Positions 10,986 through 21,430 of a stretch of DNA of 64,000 nucleotides are shown here, in pieces. Position 1 is the stretch's first letter, and each line of letters opens with the position of its first letter. Both the position numbers and the translations under genes were made by a program. Source of the DNA: Eledone cirrhosa (taxonomy: Eukaryota > Mollusca > Cephalopoda > Octopoda > Eledonidae); contig OZ024747.1 in NCBI GenBank assembly GCA_964016885.1, forward strand, positions 48,240,952 to 48,304,951, given 5' to 3'. The notes beneath the pieces were generated by a model, which saw only the letters and a program-made list of their open reading frames with translations, had not been told where the DNA came from and did not search any database.

Positions 10986-11177
10986 ACTAAAAAAACAGTT
11001 ATCGCTCTACATGGCTGAATACAATAAATGTAACATTAGTGACTGCAATTCTGTTTACATGCCAACACAAGAGCAAGAATGAGGGGCTCATTCTACTGAC
11101 ATGGCTTGAAAGAGGCTTGTTTGCATAATTGTAAACAAATCAAATATTATTATTAATATTCGATAAACTCAGATTAC

Positions 11178-11269
<92 letters not shown>

Positions 11270-11290
11270 AGAGCGAGGGAGAGAGAGAGT
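11178..11290 (+). repeat. TA then GA microsatellite
   Basis: About 50 bp of TA is followed by about 60 bp of GA in the first intron. Frames through it encode only repeats. The interval 10985-11178 holds no recognisable feature. Confidence 0.9.
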
Positions 11291-11537
11291 TTAATAACAA
11301 TATCATTAAAAGAATTTCTTATATTAATAATCAAGACTCTGGTAATCTGCTTTCTATATTATTTTTTATATTAATTTATATATAATAAAAATGTGGTAGG
11401 TCTTATTTTCGGGGTAGGGTTTATAAAAGGGGAAAAATGGTACTACAACTATTATCATTTCTCTATTCACTAACCAAATGTTGTTTGTTTATCTATGTTT
11501 ATTACTCTCATCTCTGTCTTCTCTCACCTGTGATTAG

Positions 11538-11739
11538 GAACATCAAAAGCAGAAGTGTGAAGAGACGATGATTGAGCAGGCATTAACCATTGCCACATCA
11601 ACGGGGACAACAGAGGCTCGTATCCAGATCCCTACTTCCTTGTCTGTTGATGGCCAACACATCACTATAGGGGCTCAGCAGATACCTATGGTCACAGCAC
11701 AGCAGATGAACATCACTGTGGAACAGCTTAACCTTACAG
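11538..11739 (+). CDS. C2H2 zinc-finger protein, middle exon
   Basis: The acceptor is TGATTAG/GAA and the donor ACAG/GTAAGT at 11740. The exon is in phase with the first one and completes the split finger: LLI joins EHQKQKC to give C-x2-C-x12-H-x4-C, a C2HC variant whose last ligand is Cys. It continues as 60 residues with no fingers, rich in Gln, Thr and Ile (ARIQIPTSLSVDGQHITIGA, QQIPMVTAQQMNITVEQLNL), of the kind found in activation or scaffold regions. The intron before it is 3,530 bp and carries the mariner and Helitron remains. Confidence 0.85.
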
Positions 11740-11754
11740 GTAAGTAATAGCTAT

Positions 11755-12375
11755 AGTGGTGGTGGTATGTTGATGGTGGTGGTATGGTGGTGATGGTATG
11801 GGGTTATGGTGGTAATAGTGGTGGTGGTGGTATGTTGATGGTGGTGGTGGCAAGGTGGTGGTGGTGGTGGTGGTATGTTGAAGGTGGTGGTGGTATGTTG
11901 ATGGTGGTGGTATGGTGGTGATGGTATGGGGTTATGGTGGTAATAGTGGTGGTGGTGGTATGTTGATGGTGGTGGTGGTATGTTGAAGGTGGTGGTGGTA
12001 TGGTGATGGTGGTGGTATGGTGGTGATGGTATGGGGTTATGGTGGTAATAGTGGTGGTGGTGGTGGTATGTTGATGGTGGTGGTGGCAAGGTGGTGGTGG
12101 TGGTGGTGGTATGTTGAAGGTGGTGGTGGTATGGTGATGGTGGTGGTATGGTGGTGATGGTATGGGGTTATGGTGGTAATAGTGGTGGTGGTGGTATGTT
12201 GATGGTGGTGATGGTGGTGGTTTGGTAATGGCAGTGGTGGTGGTGATAGTGGTGGTAGTGGTCACTGGTGGTGGTATAGTGCTGGTATGGTGGTGTGGTA
12301 TGGTAGTAGATTGGTAGTGGTGGTGGAGGTATTGATGGTGGTACTGATGATGTTTGTGGTGTTGGTTGTGATGGT
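11755..12375 (+). repeat. GGT-rich minisatellite in intron
   Basis: Imperfect GGTGGT units are organised into longer repeats carrying TATGTTGATGG and TATGGGGTTATGG, repeated four to five times. It begins 15 bp after the donor site of the middle exon. Long frames on the minus strand encode His/Thr/Pro repeats and are not genes. Confidence 0.9.
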
Positions 12376-12440
12376 GCTGGTACTGATGATCTATTTGTTT
12401 GTCTCTTCTGTGGTTCATTTTATCTTAGTTTCTCCCATTC

Positions 12441-13090
12441 ACTTGTCTGTCTGTCTATATGTTTGCCTGCTTGCTTGCCTGCCTGCCTGTCTGCTTGCCT
12501 GCCTGCCTGTCTGCTTGCCTGCCTGCCTGTCTGTCTGCTTGCCTGCCTGCCTGTCTGCTTGCCTGCCTGCCTGTCTGCTTGCCTGCCTGCCTGTCTGCTT
12601 GTCTTTCTGTCTGTATGCCTGTCTGTCTGCCCGCCTGTCTGCCTGTCTGTCTGCCTGTCTGTCTGCCTGTCTGCCGGCTTGCCTGTCTGCCGGCTTGCCT
12701 GCCTGCCTGTTTGTTTGTTTGTCTGTCTGTCTGCCTGCCCGCCTGACTGTCTGTCTGTATGCCTGCCTGTCTGCCTGTCTGTCTGTCTGCCCGTCTGTCT
12801 GTCTGTCTGTCTGTCTGTCTGCCTGCCTGCCGGCTCGCCTGCCTGCCTGTTTGTTTGTCTGTCTGCCTGCCTGCCTGTCTGTCTGCCTGTCTGTTTGCTC
12901 GCCTGTCTGTCTGTCTGACTGTCTGTCTGTCTGCCCGTCTGTCTGTCTGCCTGTCTGCCGGCTTGCCTGCCTGCCTGTTTGTTTGTTTGTCTGTCTGCCT
13001 GTCTGTTTGCCCGTCTGTCTGTCTGACTGTCTGTCTGCCTGTCCGCCTGCCTGTCTGTCCGTCTGTCTGCCTGCCTGCTTCCCTCCCTCT
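12441..13090 (+). repeat. CTGY tetranucleotide array in intron
   Basis: About 650 bp of CTGC/CTGT units have scattered variants (CCGG, TTTG, CCCG). Because the period is four, stop codons are rare in all frames of both strands. This produces long spurious frames of Cys-Leu-Pro repeats (plus) and Arg-Gln-Thr-Asp repeats (minus). It ends about 60 bp before the last exon's acceptor. Confidence 0.9.
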
Positions 13091-13150
13091 CCTCTGTCTG
13101 TCTATCTGTGTGTCTTCCTTTGGATAACTCTGTCCTCCTTTCACTTGCAG

Positions 13151-14052
13151 GAGACCCAGAAGATGGTGAAATCACGCTGGCCGAAAGCAACCCGATGGGT
13201 GGTGCTGAAATAGCAGTTGCCTCTCAGACAACAGAACAATTTGGGGACATAGGTGAGGACCCAGGCTGTGTACTGACAGAAGGGACAGAGGCAGTAGAAG
13301 GAGGGGAAACTGAAGAGAGCCAAGAGGATGTAACAGAGAGGGTGCTTGATGTGAAGGAGCTTGAACAGAATCTGATAGAGAACCTGATGATGACAAAGCA
13401 CCACATTGCTGTGCCTATGAGCAAGGTGATGACGTCTGATGGACATGTGACGTTTGTCAACAGTGATGTGATGACCACGTCAGTGATGACACCAACAACA
13501 TCTATTGTCGGACAGTCGCTGTCTGAGCTTACGGAAGGGGTTGTGCAGGGTTCAGGTTTAACACTGGGTCTGCAGGTTGAAGAGGCAACGGTAGAATCAA
13601 CTGAAGCAACTGTAGCAACAGAAGCAGCAACAACAGAAACAGAAACAGAAACAGAAACAACAATACTAGCAACAGCAGCAGCTCTAGCAACAGAGACACC
13701 AACGTTAACAACAACAACAGCAACAACACCATCAGCTTCAGAAGCAATAATGCATGCAGTTGCAGAAGTAACAACAACAACAACAGCAGCAGCAGCAACA
13801 ACAACAACATCAACAACACCAGAAGTTGAAGAAGCAATAGCAATGACAGCAGCAAAAGTTGAATACACAACAACAACAACAACAACAACAACAATAACTG
13901 CAGCAGTAGAACAATCAGAATCTGCAGCTATGAATGAAACAATGAACCAACAGCAGCAAATTACTGTACTAGCATCTGAGGATGTTGCCTTAACTGATCT
14001 TGACACTTCGTCTGCTGATGGTGAGCCTGCTGCTAACTTGGTCATCAGTTGA
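13151..14052 (+). CDS. C2H2 zinc-finger protein, last coding exon
   Basis: The acceptor is CACTTGCAG/GAGACC. Phase matches the middle exon (one base carried over makes Gly), and 299 codons follow to TGA at 14050-14052. The start is acidic and soluble (GDPEDGEITLAESNPMGGAE, then Glu-rich). After about residue 150 it becomes low-complexity Thr/Ala with ACA/GCA codon runs (about 13600-13880), then ends SADGEPAANLVIS. There are no zinc fingers. Such tails often act in transcriptional activation or are unstructured; that is inference. The three exons give about 419 visible residues. I do not recognise the exact orthologue. Confidence 0.85.
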
Positions 14053-14171
14053 TGACACTGGACATCATTTAGACTCCCTCCTTCACCTATCCTATCATCT
14101 ACCCATTGTTCATTACAAACTCCACCCTAGCTTAATCCTATGTTTATCTCTATCACCTGTCTCTGATTCAT

Positions 14172-14712
14172 GAACTTGTCAGCTAGTCAACTAGCAAACC
14201 AGCCAGCTAGCAATCCAGCCAGCCAGCCAGGCAGCTAGCAAACCAGCCAGCCAGCCAGCTAGCAAGCCAGCAAGCCAGCAAGCCAGCCAGCCAGCTAGCA
14301 AGCCAGCCAGCCAGCCAGGCAGCTAGCAAACCAGCCAGCTAGCAAGCCAGCAAGCCAGCCAGCCAGCTAGCAAGCCAGCCAGCCAGCCAACTAGCAAACC
14401 AGCCAGCCAGGCAGCAAGCCAGCAAGCCAGCAAGCCAGCAAGCCAGCCAGCCAGCCAGCTAGCAAGCCAGCCAGCCAGCTAGCAAGCCAGCCAGCCAGGC
14501 AACTAGCAAACCAGCCAGCCAGCTAGCTAGTCATCCAGCCAGTCATCCAGCCAGGCAGCTAGCCAGCCAGGCAGCTTGCCAGCCAGCCAGCCAGCCAACC
14601 AGCTAGCAAGCCAGCTAGAAAGCCAGCCAGACAGGCAGCTAGCCAGCCAGGCAGCCAGCCAGCCAACCAGCCAACCAGCCTGCTAGCCAGGCAGCCAGCC
14701 AGCTAGCCAACC
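14172..14712 (+). repeat. CCAG/CTAG tetranucleotide array
   Basis: About 540 bp of CCAG units are broken regularly by CTAGCAA and GGCAG variants, giving a loose higher-order pattern of 16-40 bp. It starts 120 bp after the stop codon. Confidence 0.9.
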
Positions 14713-14739
14713 AAACCACTCAACTAATGTCATGTATCA

Positions 14740-15575
14740 TCAGGTCATTTGGGATGTTCTGCTGGGCTGTTTTGTGACACCTGACACCAGGAAGTCATCT
14801 GCTGTGTCACATTGAGCACTAGCTCTGTTTTTGTGTGACAGCTGACTTCAGGCTATAGTCTGCTGTCTTACATCTATGGCACTATTGTGTGACAGATGAC
14901 ATCAGATTACTGCCTCTGTTGTGTGACATCTGGAATTAAGCCACTATCTCTATTGTGTGACAATTGACACCAGATCTGTTTTTGTTGTTGGGGCACTAGA
15001 TTGTTCCTGTAGTGTGATAGCTGGCATCAGACTTATTGTCTCTGTTGTGGGACATCTGCCAAATCAGTCTCTGTTATGTGGCATCTGCCAGATCAGTGTC
15101 TGTTATGTGACATCTGCCAGATCAGTATCTGTTGTGTGGATCTGCCAGATCAATTTCTGTTGTGTGACATCTGACACCAGACTATTGCATCTGTTGTGTG
15201 ACATCTGGTACTAGACTATTGCATCTGTAGTCTGACATCTGATACTAGACTATTGCATCTGTTGTGTGATCTCTGACATCAGACTATTGCATCTGTTCTG
15301 TGAGATTTGATACAAGACTATTGCATCTGTTGTGTGACATCTGATACTAGACTATTGCATCTACTGTGTGACATCTGGTACTAGACTATTGCATCTGTTG
15401 TGTGACATCTGATACTAGACTATTACATCTGTTGTGTGACATCTGACGCCAGACTATTGCATCTGTTCTTTGAGATTTGATACTAGACTATTGCATCTGT
15501 TGTGTGACAAATGATACTAAACTATTGCATCTGCTGTGTGAGATCTGGTACTAGACTATTGCATCTGTTATCAGA
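14740..15575 (+). repeat. minisatellite with TGTGTGACATCTG units
   Basis: Many units, with a period of about 36-40 bp in the clearest part (15180-15570), each hold GTGTGACATCTG, then TACTAGACTATTGCATC. Earlier units (14740-15180) are more diverged. Frames through it are not genes. Confidence 0.85.
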
Positions 15576-16362
15576 GGGTGATAACTATTGTGCATCACAC
15601 ACATCTTTAATTGGCATAATTGCATGTCTGTAACTCTAAAAGTGGGTGCCAGTGTCTTGTCTCTAATCCTTAATTAGGGTGTCACTATTTTGGTTTGTAA
15701 CTCTTAAATCTAGTATTAGCTGGCTCCAGCCTGTTGTCTGTAGCTACTAATACAGTTGTCACTAATATTCTGTTGCTGGTACCATACAGTTGCTTCACTA
15801 ATTTTATGGAGCTAGTGCCATGCAATTGTCACCGGTCATCTGTCTACAACCAGTATTTGTTTATTGCTCTCTATCAAAATTGTATTATAAAATTAAAATA
15901 TATGAATATATTCTTTAGTGTTTTGGTTATTTAAAAAAAATTGATATCATTCATGTATTCATGAGTTTTATATCGAATAATGATATTTGCTTTGTTTGCA
16001 AACAAACAGCCTCATAATGCTATGTTTTTCAAAAATTATTATTAGATATAAAATTCACGAATACATTTTACGTTATCTGCTGTGTTAGAGTGAAAAATCA
16101 AATTCTAATTTTGATATTTTGACTGTTGGCTACTTCATGTGTGATGGAAGTGATTCCTTCCATTTTCAGGGATCTCTGGGAGAAATGTTGACCCTTTTGT
16201 TACCATATTTCTAAGGAATTACACTATCTTTCCAGGAATTTTGGATAATTAGAAATTTGGAAATATTTATTTAAAAAAAAGGCAAAATGTTTTATTAATA
16301 ACTTGCTTGGAAATAACTGAATAAAAATATTCTGACATAAAATTATGATGGGAGGTTTTAAT

Positions 16363-16571
16363 TTAATCCTTTTGATACCAGCGTATCTAAAACTGTCCCT
16401 GGTTCTATGAAATAGATCACCCACTTTAAAGGGTTCATATTTACATTTAAAACTTCCAACAGTATTTAAGTTGTTCCAACTGTTACAATAATGAAATAAT
16501 TTTAGAAATCCCTTTGTTAATTAAATGAAATACAGTATCTTTCATTAGAAATAGGATCATCAAAGGGTTAA
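16363..16571 (+). mobile_element. TTAA-flanked MITE (piggyBac-like), family 1
   Basis: TTAA at 16363 and at 16568 bound a 209-bp AT-rich segment. The ends are inverted: TCCTTTTGATACC on the left, and CCCTTTGATGATCC reading in from the right. TTAA duplications with CCCTTT ends are typical of piggyBac-type elements. It is non-coding. Confidence 0.55.
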
Positions 16572-16635
16572 AGACGAACACTCTAAAAAGATATATATGT
16601 ATAATTTTTATCATAGAAACAGAAGTGATCTCAGG

Positions 16636-16845
16636 TAGTAGGTGTGTAGCATCATGGTTAGGGCATAGGCTCCTGATTGTAAGGTCGTGAGTTCAATTTT
16701 CAGACCAGGCAACCACTGTCATTGAGCAAGACACTTTATTTGATGCTGCTCCAGTCGATTTAGCTGGCAAAAATGAATTGTACCTGTAATTCACTGAATT
16801 TCCCTGAGAAATATGTTAAGGGTGCACGCGTCTGGAATGTTCAAC
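16636..16845 (+). mobile_element. tRNA-derived SINE, cephalopod type
   Basis: A tRNA-like head has an A-box-like stretch (TGGTTAGGGCATAGG) and a B-box-like stretch (GGTCGTGAGTTCAATTT). It is followed by the body words TTGAGCAAGACACTTTATTT, GCTGCTCCAGTCGATT and AGCTGGCAAAAATGA. The same family is present on the other strand at 30795-31096. It is not a tRNA gene: the acceptor stem does not close and the body continues as SINE. Confidence 0.7.
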
Positions 16846-16849
16846 CACT

Positions 16850-17055
16850 TTAACCCTTTAGCATTCACATTACTCTATATATACTATTATATTTTCATGG
16901 TAAAGGCTTTACCTCGCATAATTATCTCACATAATATCGAATCTATGAGATTTTGAAAGTTTTTATTTTGAGAACAATACCTTAACATCAGTATGAGCGA
17001 CCAGTTACAGCCAGTTTCAACAGAATTCTGGCCGGTTTGAACACTAAAGGGTTAA
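16850..17055 (+). mobile_element. TTAA-flanked MITE (piggyBac-like), family 2
   Basis: TTAA at 16850-16853 and 17052-17055 bound about 206 bp. The ends CCCTTTAGCATTCA and, inverted, CCCTTTAGTGTTCA form terminal inverted repeats. The interior is unrelated to the MITE at 16363, so these are two families. It is non-coding. Confidence 0.6.
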
Positions 17056-17350
17056 TGTTAATTTCATGAGCTGGCAGTTCTGTTGATTGAATCAACTAGA
17101 GCATTTGTTGTCATAAACAATGGAGGTCTAACAACTGCTTCATTGCACAGATGCTGTGAAGGGACATCACTATGTGTGATGGAACTGATTTCTTTCCGTT
17201 TGCAAAGAACTCTGGGTGAAATGTTAATAGAATGTTTTATTGCAAAGCTCGAGTGATGACTCAAGGGGGACTAGCCATCATGTTAATGGGTTATGTCCCT
17301 TGTCAAGCCAAATAAAAATATTCCAGGCTATATAACGATTCTTTTTTTTC

Positions 17351-17646
17351 TTTCACTGGTTTAAGTTACTAGACTGTGGCCATGTGGGAGCACCACCTTC
17401 TTTCACTGGTTTCACTCATTAGACTGTGGCCATGATGGAGCACCACTTTCTTTCACTGGTTTCACTCATTAGACTGTGGCCATGATGGAGCACCATCTTC
17501 TTTCACTGGTTTCACTCATTAGACTGTGGCCATGATGGAGCACCACCTTCTTTCACTGGTTTCACTCATTAGACTGTGGCCATGATGGAGCACCATCTTC
17601 TTTCACTGGTTTCACTCATTAGACTGTGGCCATGCTGGAGCACCAC
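17351..17646 (+). repeat. 50-bp tandem repeat, six units
   Basis: Six head-to-tail 50-bp units each begin TTTCACTGGTTTCACTCATT and continue AGACTGTGGCCATGATGGAG. The first unit is the most diverged. Single-copy versions of this sequence lie in SINE-like tails (compare 59150-59260), so it appears to be a tandem expansion inside a SINE. Confidence 0.85.
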
Positions 17647-17944
17647 ATTGAAGGGATTTACTCAATTATATTGAATCCAGTACTTATTTTTTAAATTTAA
17701 GTCTGGTGCTTATTTCATCAATCTCTATTAGTCTAACCGCTATGTTACACAGCATAAACAGACATGCATCCAATATGGATACATATATGCATGCATACAT
17801 ACATACATACAGAAGAATTACAACCACAATGCAGTGTGCCTAAAAGAAATCCAAAAGAACTATTGCTCCTACACTACAACAAAAACATACGAAATAAATG
17901 AGGATACCCTTGAGACTGTGATAGGAAAACACCAGGAATAGACA

Positions 17945-20151
17945 TGATAGTCGGCGACTGGTTAAAAAATACTGATATTCTATCGGAGGTATCTTATCGA
18001 CCTCTACCAACAAGTTCTCAAGGGAGACACACATATACCAGAATGGTTGACATTAGCACAAACGATACTGGTTCCCAAGAACAAAGACACCCACTTGGCA
18101 CAAATCTACCGACCCATTGCATGCCAGAACCTGATGTATAAGTTGTATACAGCCTGCCTGAACCTATTCCTCCAAGATCACTGTGAAAATAATAACATCA
18201 TCACAGATGAACAAGCAGCTGGAAAGAAAGGTGTTTGGGGTGTGCTGAACAACTCCTAATCAACAAAACTGCGATGTTGGAGGTGCGACAACTTAGGAGG
18301 AATATGGCTATAGTCTGGCTGGACTACAGGAAAGCTTTTGATTCTGTTCCCCACTCTTGGATGATAGAGGCCCTCTGACTTGTTAAAGTCCCAGTCATTA
18401 TTATCAGAGCCACAGAGAAGCTGTCTTCTTCTTGGGCTACTATCCTAAAGTTAAAGACAGAGAAGGAGGACTCTATTTTCACTGATAAAATAAAATATTG
18501 CAGGGGTATATTTCAGGGAGACAGTCTCTGTGATATTATTCATCCTGTCATTAAACTCCTTGTACTTTCTGCTCAAGAAATGTGAGGGATACATCATTGG
18601 CTCACAGGAGGACAGAAATACAAACTTAACCCATCATTTCTTTGTGGGTGATCTGAAACTCTATGCAAAGAACATAGATGGGATGAAGAAAAATCTTGAC
18701 CTGGTTACAACATTCTCAAAGGATATAGGAATGGAGTTTGGCCAAGATAAATGCTCATATATGACTGTAAAGCGGGGAAAAACAACAACCCAATCTAGCA
18801 ACATTTTTATCAATGGCCTAACTGTTTCACCGATATCTGATGAGGACTGCTACAGATACCTGGTGATAGATGAGAACATATCCTATAATGGTATCTGTAA
18901 TAAGGAATGCATAACCAGGGAATATTACACCTGATTAAGAAAAATATGGTCATTAGAACTGTCTGTGCACAATAAAACAGTAGCTTACAGTGTGTTTGCT
19001 GCGCCTGTCCTAACACCAACGTTTGAAATACTTGATTGGATGATAGATGAAATCTGAACAATTGATGTTGGAACTCGAAAAATACTAAACAACACCGGAA
19101 ACTTCCACATCAACAGTGACATAGACCACCTCTACTTGAAATATAAACAGGGAGGCAGAGGCCTAACATCAGTCCAGTACGTATTTGAGTGTCGCATCAT
19201 ATCCCTCCGACAACATTTACGAACCTCCAAGTGTAGGAGCACATTTATTGAGCAAGTCTGCCTGAGACAGATAAGATCATGAGAGTTGGGAAGGAACTCC
19301 TTGAAATATACTCCCTGCATGATAATCAAAACCTCACACCCAGGGAAATTGCCCAGCAGTACCGCAGTGAATTCAAGGATGAAAAACTGCATGCCTATGA
19401 GCAAAAAATCATGCATAGACATGTTGCCAGGAAGTTCCAGAGTGAGAGTAATATAGATCAGCAAAGTACTCTATCTTGGACCAACAACTGCTATATTGGC
19501 TCCCACTTTGAAGGATATGCTTTTACTATCCAAGGAAAGGAAATCAACACAAAATACCTGATTCACAAAAGAGATAGAGATGCAGGCAAAACACCTAGAT
19601 GTGACAACAAGTGCAGACTCTGCAGAATTAACATTGAAGATGTCACCCATGTCCAAAGATGTCAACACTACTATCTACCTATGAGGCATGATGTAGTGGA
19701 GAAAACACTATGTAATGCAATCCGTAGAAAAGATGGCCCCGGCAATAACTGCATTAAAAGCTACAGCAATGTGGAAGACATACATATACAAAATATGAAA
19801 GAGTACTGGTGAAATGTTCCAGTAAAAACCCCAATAAAATGCAGACATAACAGACCAGATATTATGATATGGGACAGGGAAAAGAAGGCATGCACAGTAG
19901 TGGAAGTTAGCTGCCCAGCAGATGCGAATATAATATTAAAGATCAGCGAAAAGGATAATATCTATGCAGAACTGATGAGAAATCTACAGATACTCCACCC
20001 TGACTATACCTTCAGATTTATACCTGTCATTATTGAGGCACTGGGATATGTTAGTAACTGCCCCAATACAGACCTTGAGAAGCTGGGCTTCACAGAAACA
20101 GAAAGAACACAACTAGTTAGGAAATTACAAGTACAATCCATGGAACAGTAA
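17945..20151 (+). pseudogene. LINE with restriction-like endonuclease (R2/R4-type group), copy 1
   Basis: Frames in sequence give YRPIACQNLMYKLYTACLN, MAIVWLDYRKAFDSVPHSW (motif A), [10 protein letters not shown] (motif B), FVGDLKLYAK in place of FVDDLKLY (catalytic motif, first Asp changed to Gly), and the thumb region. Then come a Cys/His cluster CRLCRINIEDVTHVQRC near 19610 and a C-terminal endonuclease-like motif: RPDIMIWDREKKACTVVEVS near 19855, of the PD-x-D/E type. The frame ends near 20151. The N-terminal DNA-binding part is absent, and frameshifts and stops are many. Such elements use a restriction-like endonuclease instead of the APE type. The clade is not resolved. Confidence 0.75.
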
Positions 20152-20173
20152 AAATATGTAAAATATATATATA

Positions 20174-20365
20174 TATAGGGCCGTGGTAGAGGGTCGGGCG
20201 CCATGCTTTGCAGCATAGAGTTATGGCCCTTTATGATCTGAGTTCAAATCCCGCCAAGGTTAACTTTGCCTTTCATCCTTACGGGGTCGATAAAATAAAG
20301 TACTGGGGTCGATTTAATCGACTTTTCCCTCCCCCAAATTACTGGCCTTCTGCCTATACTAGAAA
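20174..20365 (+). mobile_element. tRNA-derived SINE (type with GTCGATAAAATAAAGTA)
   Basis: The head GGTAGAGGGTCGGGCGCCATG and a B-box region (GAGTTCAAATCCCGCC) are followed by the typical body: TTTGCCTTTCATCCTTACGG, GTCGATAAAATAAAGTAC, and a tail ending in CTGGCCTTCTGCC. It has the same family as the copies at 36640, 40797, 42010, 53998 and 59340. Confidence 0.8.
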
Positions 20366-20367
20366 TC

Positions 20368-20379
20368 ATTATATATATA

Positions 20380-20442
<63 letters not shown>
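20368..20442 (+). repeat. TA microsatellite
   Basis: Pure TA run with one slip, directly after the SINE tail. Confidence 0.9.
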
Positions 20443-20445
<3 letters not shown>

Positions 20446-20459
20446 AATTGAATATAAAA

Positions 20460-20740
20460 GAGAGATAAACACAGATATATACATATATGTGTTCAAATCG
20501 TAAGGAACCAGATTCGCTAGGGTGGAAAAAAACTAACCATGAACAATAGGGTTTGCTAGACTCAATTTAAATGAATCAAGAAAAGAAATACAAACCGATA
20601 TTGGGGCAACTGCCAGACACCCAGCTTTTGGTAATGCTGTTTCGCAGTTTTAGTGAAGGGAGTTACCAATTCTTTTGCTCATCAGTGGGTGTAAAATTAG
20701 TAAACCCTTCACTCCTAAGTATCTCAGAAGACTGAATAGT
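20460..20740 (-). mobile_element. hammerhead-bearing repeat, copy B
   Basis: Nearly the same as 20955-21215 (ATATGTGTTCAAATCGTAAG, CCAGATTCGCTAGGG, AACAATAGGGTTTGC, GATATTGGGGCAACTGCC). It carries a hammerhead with a 4-base deletion. It is non-coding. Confidence 0.65.
20617..20692 (-). ncRNA. hammerhead motif with deleted cleavage site (copy B)
   Basis: Minus strand: stem I ACACCCA, core CTGATGA, stem II GCA with TGC, GAA, and stem III start ACAGC with GCTG. Four bases present in copy C (GACA on the plus strand, 21114-21117) are missing. These hold the end of stem III and the cleavage nucleotide, so this copy should be inert. Confidence 0.65.
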
Positions 20741-20870
20741 GTGCATATAAAAAGTAATGCACATGGCATCAGAACCTAGCATGTCTCATAAACGTATAGT
20801 ACTAAAAATAGCAGCCAAGTTTACTCGACATTTAAATTAGCTCTACAAATTCAAGGAGCCGAATATATCA

Positions 20871-21233
20871 AAGGTATATATTGAGTTAGAAACTCAATAC
20901 AGTCTCTTACAATTAAATAGCTCAAGGAAAGAGATTTTTCCAGGCCGTGTAATATAAACACAGATATATACATGTATGTATTCAAATCGTAAGGGACCAG
21001 ATTCGCTAGGGGGAAAAAAATACTAACTATGAACAATAGGGTTTGCCAGACTGAATTTAAAAGAATCAAGAAAAGAAATACAAACCGATATTGGGGCAAC
21101 TGCCAGACACCCAGACAGCTTTTGGTAATGTTGTTTCGCAGTTTTAGTGAAGGGAATTACCAATTCTTTTGCTCATCAGTGGGTGTAAAATTAGTAAACC
21201 TATTTTGAGTTTCTAACTCAATATATACCTTTG
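20871..21233 (-). mobile_element. hammerhead-bearing repeat, copy C, with inverted-repeat borders
   Basis: A repeat body like copy B is bordered by an inverted repeat: GGTATATATTGAGTTAGAAA on the left, with its complement near 21208-21233 on the right (25 bp). A central hammerhead motif lies at 21107-21186. It is non-coding; inference is a terminal repeat of a Penelope-like element or a small relative. Confidence 0.6.
21107..21186 (-). ncRNA. hammerhead-ribozyme motif with intact core (copy C)
   Basis: Minus strand, in order: stem I strand ACACCCA; core CTGATGA; stem II GCA...TGC, whose loop holds its own hairpin (GAATT/AATTC); GAA; stem III ACAAC with GCTGT (one A-C mismatch); C as the cleavage nucleotide; and stem I partner TGGGTGT (7 bp, perfect). 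All invariant core bases are present. It is arranged as a type I hammerhead (open at stem I). Stem III mismatch may weaken it. Confidence 0.7.
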
Positions 21234-21294
21234 ATATATATATATATGTATATAAGTTATTCCAGGTTGAATCGGAGGTAACCACAGGAGGTAA

Positions 21295-21332
<38 letters not shown>

Positions 21333-21334
<2 letters not shown>

Positions 21335-21408
21335 ATGCTTTGGGAGGGTCATGTTGCCAATAAGAAACACACGCACCAGTTGCTTTCACTTCAATTTATT
21401 ATAAATTA
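21333..21408 (-). mobile_element. Penelope-like terminal fragment (P1)
   Basis: The sequence TGTTATGCTTTGGGAGGG, then CATGTTGCCAATAAGAAAC and CACACGCACCAGTTGCTTTC, is shared with 29814-30299 and with the end of the GIY-YIG element at 60720-60790 (other strand). This is a partial copy. Confidence 0.6.
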
Positions 21409-21430
21409 AATTTATAAACAGCGATGTATT

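Larger units (their letters stand above)
14053..15900 (+). other. probable 3' untranslated region of the zinc-finger gene
   Basis: The stop is followed by sequence without further coding signs. The first plausible polyadenylation hexamer after the repeat arrays is ATTAAA at 15892-15897; AATAAA also occurs near 16319 and 17310. The end of the transcript cannot be fixed from sequence. If transcribed, the message would carry the CCAG array and the minisatellite listed separately. Confidence 0.35.

Noticed and set aside
11751..12418. His/Thr/Pro-rich frames on the minus strand
   Set aside because: Translation of the GGT minisatellite, without start context or conserved content.
13108..13150. Start of the last-exon protein at the Met of 13108
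   Set aside because: It lies in the pyrimidine tract before a clear CAG acceptor; phase agrees with the upstream exon joining at 13151.
12287..13213. Long Cys/Leu/Pro frame of about 308 codons on the plus strand and matching Arg/Gln/Thr/Asp frames on the minus strand
   Set aside because: They are produced by the 4-base CTGY repeat, which lacks stop words in most phases. No domain is present and splicing places the region in an intron.
16640..16720. Possible tRNA gene (A- and B-box-like sequences); likewise at 20180, 31030, 36760 and 54000
   Set aside because: Heads of tRNA-derived SINEs: stems do not close and the SINE body follows directly.
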